From positions 126,001 to 190,000 of the forward strand of contig JAQFVV010000281.1 in NCBI GenBank assembly GCA_028023455.1: 64,000 bases of DNA. Reading direction: 5' to 3'. Made by a program: the position numbers and the translations under genes. Shown here in pieces: positions 61,683 to 64,000 of this stretch. Every line of letters begins with the position of its first letter. Position 1 is the first letter of the stretch. This DNA is from Epiperipatus broadwayi (taxonomy: Eukaryota > Onychophora > Udeonychophora > Euonychophora > Peripatidae). The notes beneath the pieces are model-generated. The model had not been told where the DNA came from. It searched no databases and saw nothing but the letters and a program-made list of their open reading frames with translations.

Positions 61683-62153
61683 TTGATATAACTTTTAAAT
61701 ATATTTTTCTATAACTTTTAAACATATTTTCAAAAAACTTTCTCCCTGAACTATATATAAAACAAGAAAATCTGTTAACAGATTTTTAAAGAAACATTTA
61801 ACATATTTTTAGATAACAAATTTTAAAATCATGCCTTCCCTATATATAGCACAGATTATATATCTACATATGAATTTACAATATTAACAACAAAATTAAT
61901 AATTTACTTCTAACTTTAATAATATAATAAACATTTTATAAATCTTAAGTAATCTTTGTGCACTATGATTTTACTAATCCTATCTAATTATAGCGTTCTT
62001 TCATATGTGAATAAATAATACTGTTTAGAAAGACATGAGTGTTTTACAAGCTATTTTAAAAATATTAACATTAAATAGGTTCAAACTTAGCACAGATGAG
62101 GGTGTCATTGGGTTGAGGATGAAATGATAAGGGCTTGGAAGGTTATTGTTTCA

Positions 62154-63791
62154 GTGTGTGTACTTTTAAAAAATATTCTCCCATAACAACTGTTTTTGAT
62201 GTCTCAAAGTTTGAATGTTCTTTTTGCTACTTTGAAGCCATTCTTGTTGTATTTTTATAATTATCTGCAACCTGTTTGAACAAGTTTCTCCAAATAATTT
62301 TCATGTAAAAGTTTCAAAGTTTGAATGTTTTTTTTTGCATATTTTCAAATTGCCCATGATGTCTATCTTTTGTAAGTATATATTTTTTGTAAATATTTGT
62401 GGGAATTTTGTATGTGTGTTGTACTTGGATTTTTTGGATATTACGAATCCAATTTAGAAATTGGTTTGGGGGGGGGGGGGGCAGTTTCTGTTTTATGTCA
62501 CATTTCATTTTGCCAAGCGATTATATTTTTAAATGTGAGAGGTCTATTATGTCACATTTCATTTTGAAACTTTTAATATTGAAATGATATTTTTTACTTA
62601 TCATAACATTTCACTTACTATGTTCCATAGTAGTATATTTTTCTTAGTTTAAACCCAACTCAATAAAATGATAATACGTAATTGTGTGTATGTGTGTACA
62701 TGCATATAAATGTGTAATTAAAATAATACTAGCTGATATATATATAGTTAAAGGACACATAAATAATTACCAATTTAAAGTTATAAATTTAAATAATAGA
62801 CATAAACGTTACCAGGTGTGTGGGTTTTCACACATACTTATATGCAAAGGGAGTGGCAAGGTTATGGATTTTGAAACTTTGCTAATTTTTTAAATTATTT
62901 AATTTTAAGCTATCCACAATTTACTTTTCTTTGCATAAGAGCGACAATTTCGAGGTAACCAATTCACATATATAATGTTTTTTCAAGCTAAAATTTGTTT
63001 TTGTAGTTTATTTCTTGGAAATTATCTGACCACAGCTTGGAAAAATTTGAATAAACTTGGAAATAATTTTAAAATGTATATTTGGAATAAAGAGAAAGTC
63101 AGCCTATTGACATGCCTATATTTTTTAATGTTAAAGTTTTTGCCTTCACTCACATTTTCTTTCAAAACTTTTAATACATCGTAATAAAAGTTAAGCAGGT
63201 GTATCAAAAGACACTACATATCTATCTTTTGAAAGTATTTTTTCAATAATTTTAAATTAGTGAGGGGAGGTGATTTTTGTTTTTGCAATTTGTGTTTTAC
63301 TTATTTTTGAACCATTTTAATTTATCGCTTGGAGGGTGGGGTTGTATTTTACGTACTTCCATGATTTTTTAATTTATATTTTATTTATTTTCGAGCCATT
63401 TCCATTTATTGCTTGGGGGATTGTATTTAATGTATTTCACTGATTTCTGTTTTTGTAATTTGTATTTTACTTATTTTTGAGCCATTTCAATTTATTGCTG
63501 GGGGGGGGGGGTTATTTTATATATTTTTACCAATTTTGTGTGTGTGTGTATTTTTTAAAAATTTACATATTATTTTAATTGATTTTTCCCCCTTACTTTT
63601 GATGTCTTGCCTTAGGCAACCAATTTTTTTTACTTGTTTTTTTATTTATCTTTGATGTCTTGCTGTAGGCATTTTAATTTTAATTTTCCATCGATTTCAG
63701 CCATTTTTGGTTAGAAATATATCAATTGCAGGCTTCTTGGTGGTGCTGCAGCATTGGCTAGAGACCACATTATGCATCACTGAAAACAACC
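62154..63791 (-). repeat. Right giant inverted repeat, outer part
   Basis: Reverse copy of 51990-50388. It includes the mirrored 80-85-bp units (63270-63540), with poly-G runs of 14 nt (62468-62481) and 12 nt (63500-63511), and mirrored GATGTCTTGCC repeats near 63600-63665. The outer end is CTGAAAACAACC at 63780-63791. Confidence 0.85.
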
Positions 63792-64000
63792 TATTTATTT
63801 TAATATCAAATGTTTCATCAATTTTATAAGAATTTTGAGGTCAGTGACTATTTATTGTCATTTTGCAAACCTTTCTTTCTTTATATCTTTTTAATTAGTG
63901 TTTTCAATATATAAACATACTTTTATATTTCTAAAAATCATTGCATAGTTAGTTTATTGCAATAATGGTGGAGACAGGAGAGAGATTGATACCCAACAAA
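63792..64000. other. AT-rich flank of the Merlin element
   Basis: Nothing recognised up to the window edge. Confidence 0.5.

Larger units (their letters stand above)
55747..62153. mobile_element. 3.2-kb interspersed repeat, copy 2, carrying a LINE
   Basis: Its boundaries are set by the break in the Merlin right arm. The start TGTAATGGTCAAG and end TTTCA agree with copy 1. Similarity to copy 1 is clear from about 55980. The flanks are TG-rich (TGTGT/GTGTG), compatible with a 5-bp target duplication but too simple to prove. The RTE LINE inside adds about 3.2 kb. Confidence 0.7.
50388..63791 (-). mobile_element. Merlin-type DNA transposon with giant inverted repeats, nested insertions
   Basis: Left arm 50388-52576 and right arm 54878-55746 plus 62154-63791 are inverted copies. 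Both outer ends begin GGTWGTTTTCAGT, then share TGCTGCAGCACCACCAAGAAG-type sequence. The centre (52577-54877) carries a minus-strand Merlin/ISXO2-like transposase pseudogene. The right arm is split by a 6.4-kb insertion. Removing it leaves about 7.0 kb. Merlin elements usually have far shorter inverted repeats and make 8-9-bp duplications; here the flanks share only TTATT, so age has blurred any duplication. Confidence 0.8.

Noticed and set aside
1-64000. CRISPR arrays, rRNA genes, bacterial operons or riboswitches
   Set aside because: No regularly spaced short repeats with unique spacers, no rRNA-like sequence and no prokaryotic gene organisation were seen; the repeat content is eukaryotic.

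Overview
This window is AT-rich non-coding DNA from an animal genome, almost certainly an invertebrate. No complete host gene is visible. The evidence is the transposon content: Ty3/Gypsy-type LTR elements, three decayed LINEs (two closely related and RTE-like, one of another lineage), a Penelope-like fragment with a GIY-YIG domain, a Merlin (IS1016/ISXO2-type) transposase pseudogene and tRNA-like repeat modules. (TA)n microsatellites, poly-A tracts and the lack of gene-dense long ORFs rule out a prokaryote. The species cannot be named from the sequence.

Layout, left to right. 1-7033: an LTR retrotransposon cut by the window edge, with very long LTRs (about 3 kb) and a short interior whose one ORF is a Gag N-terminal half followed directly by what looks like the tail of Pol. 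7034-11600: AT-rich DNA with a diverged tandem repeat. 11619-14834: a 3.2-kb repeat with a tRNA-like module; a second copy lies at 55747-62153. 16605-20915: a 4.3-kb old repeat, with a second copy at 34860-39018. 21494-22215: a fold-back element and a second repeat family, next to a 5'-truncated RTE LINE (22221-23672). 23673-28950: mostly unannotatable, with one repeat at 26330. 28954-29187: a possible isolated host exon, minus strand. 29240-33640: a two-tier palindrome interrupted by a minus-strand LINE. 33668-34681: a Penelope-like fragment between inverted repeats. 39019-40487: a long palindrome with two insertions in one arm. 42181-45595: a complete short LTR element with an intact 5-bp target duplication. 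46150-47520: a tandem array. 50388-63791: a DNA transposon with giant inverted repeats (over 2 kb per arm) around a dead Merlin transposase. Its right arm was split by the 3.2-kb repeat, which in turn carries a nearly full-length RTE LINE, giving a three-level nest.

The insertions date one another. The Merlin arms show exactly where the 3.2-kb repeat landed. The other copy of that repeat shows where the RTE LINE landed. The fold-back palindrome shows where the minus-strand LINE landed. The most interesting points are the giant-TIR Merlin element, the deleted gag-pol LTR element with coding-like antisense ORFs in its LTRs, the recurrence of long palindromes built from one related repeat family, and the Penelope fragment with inverted terminal repeats carrying a hammerhead-like motif.
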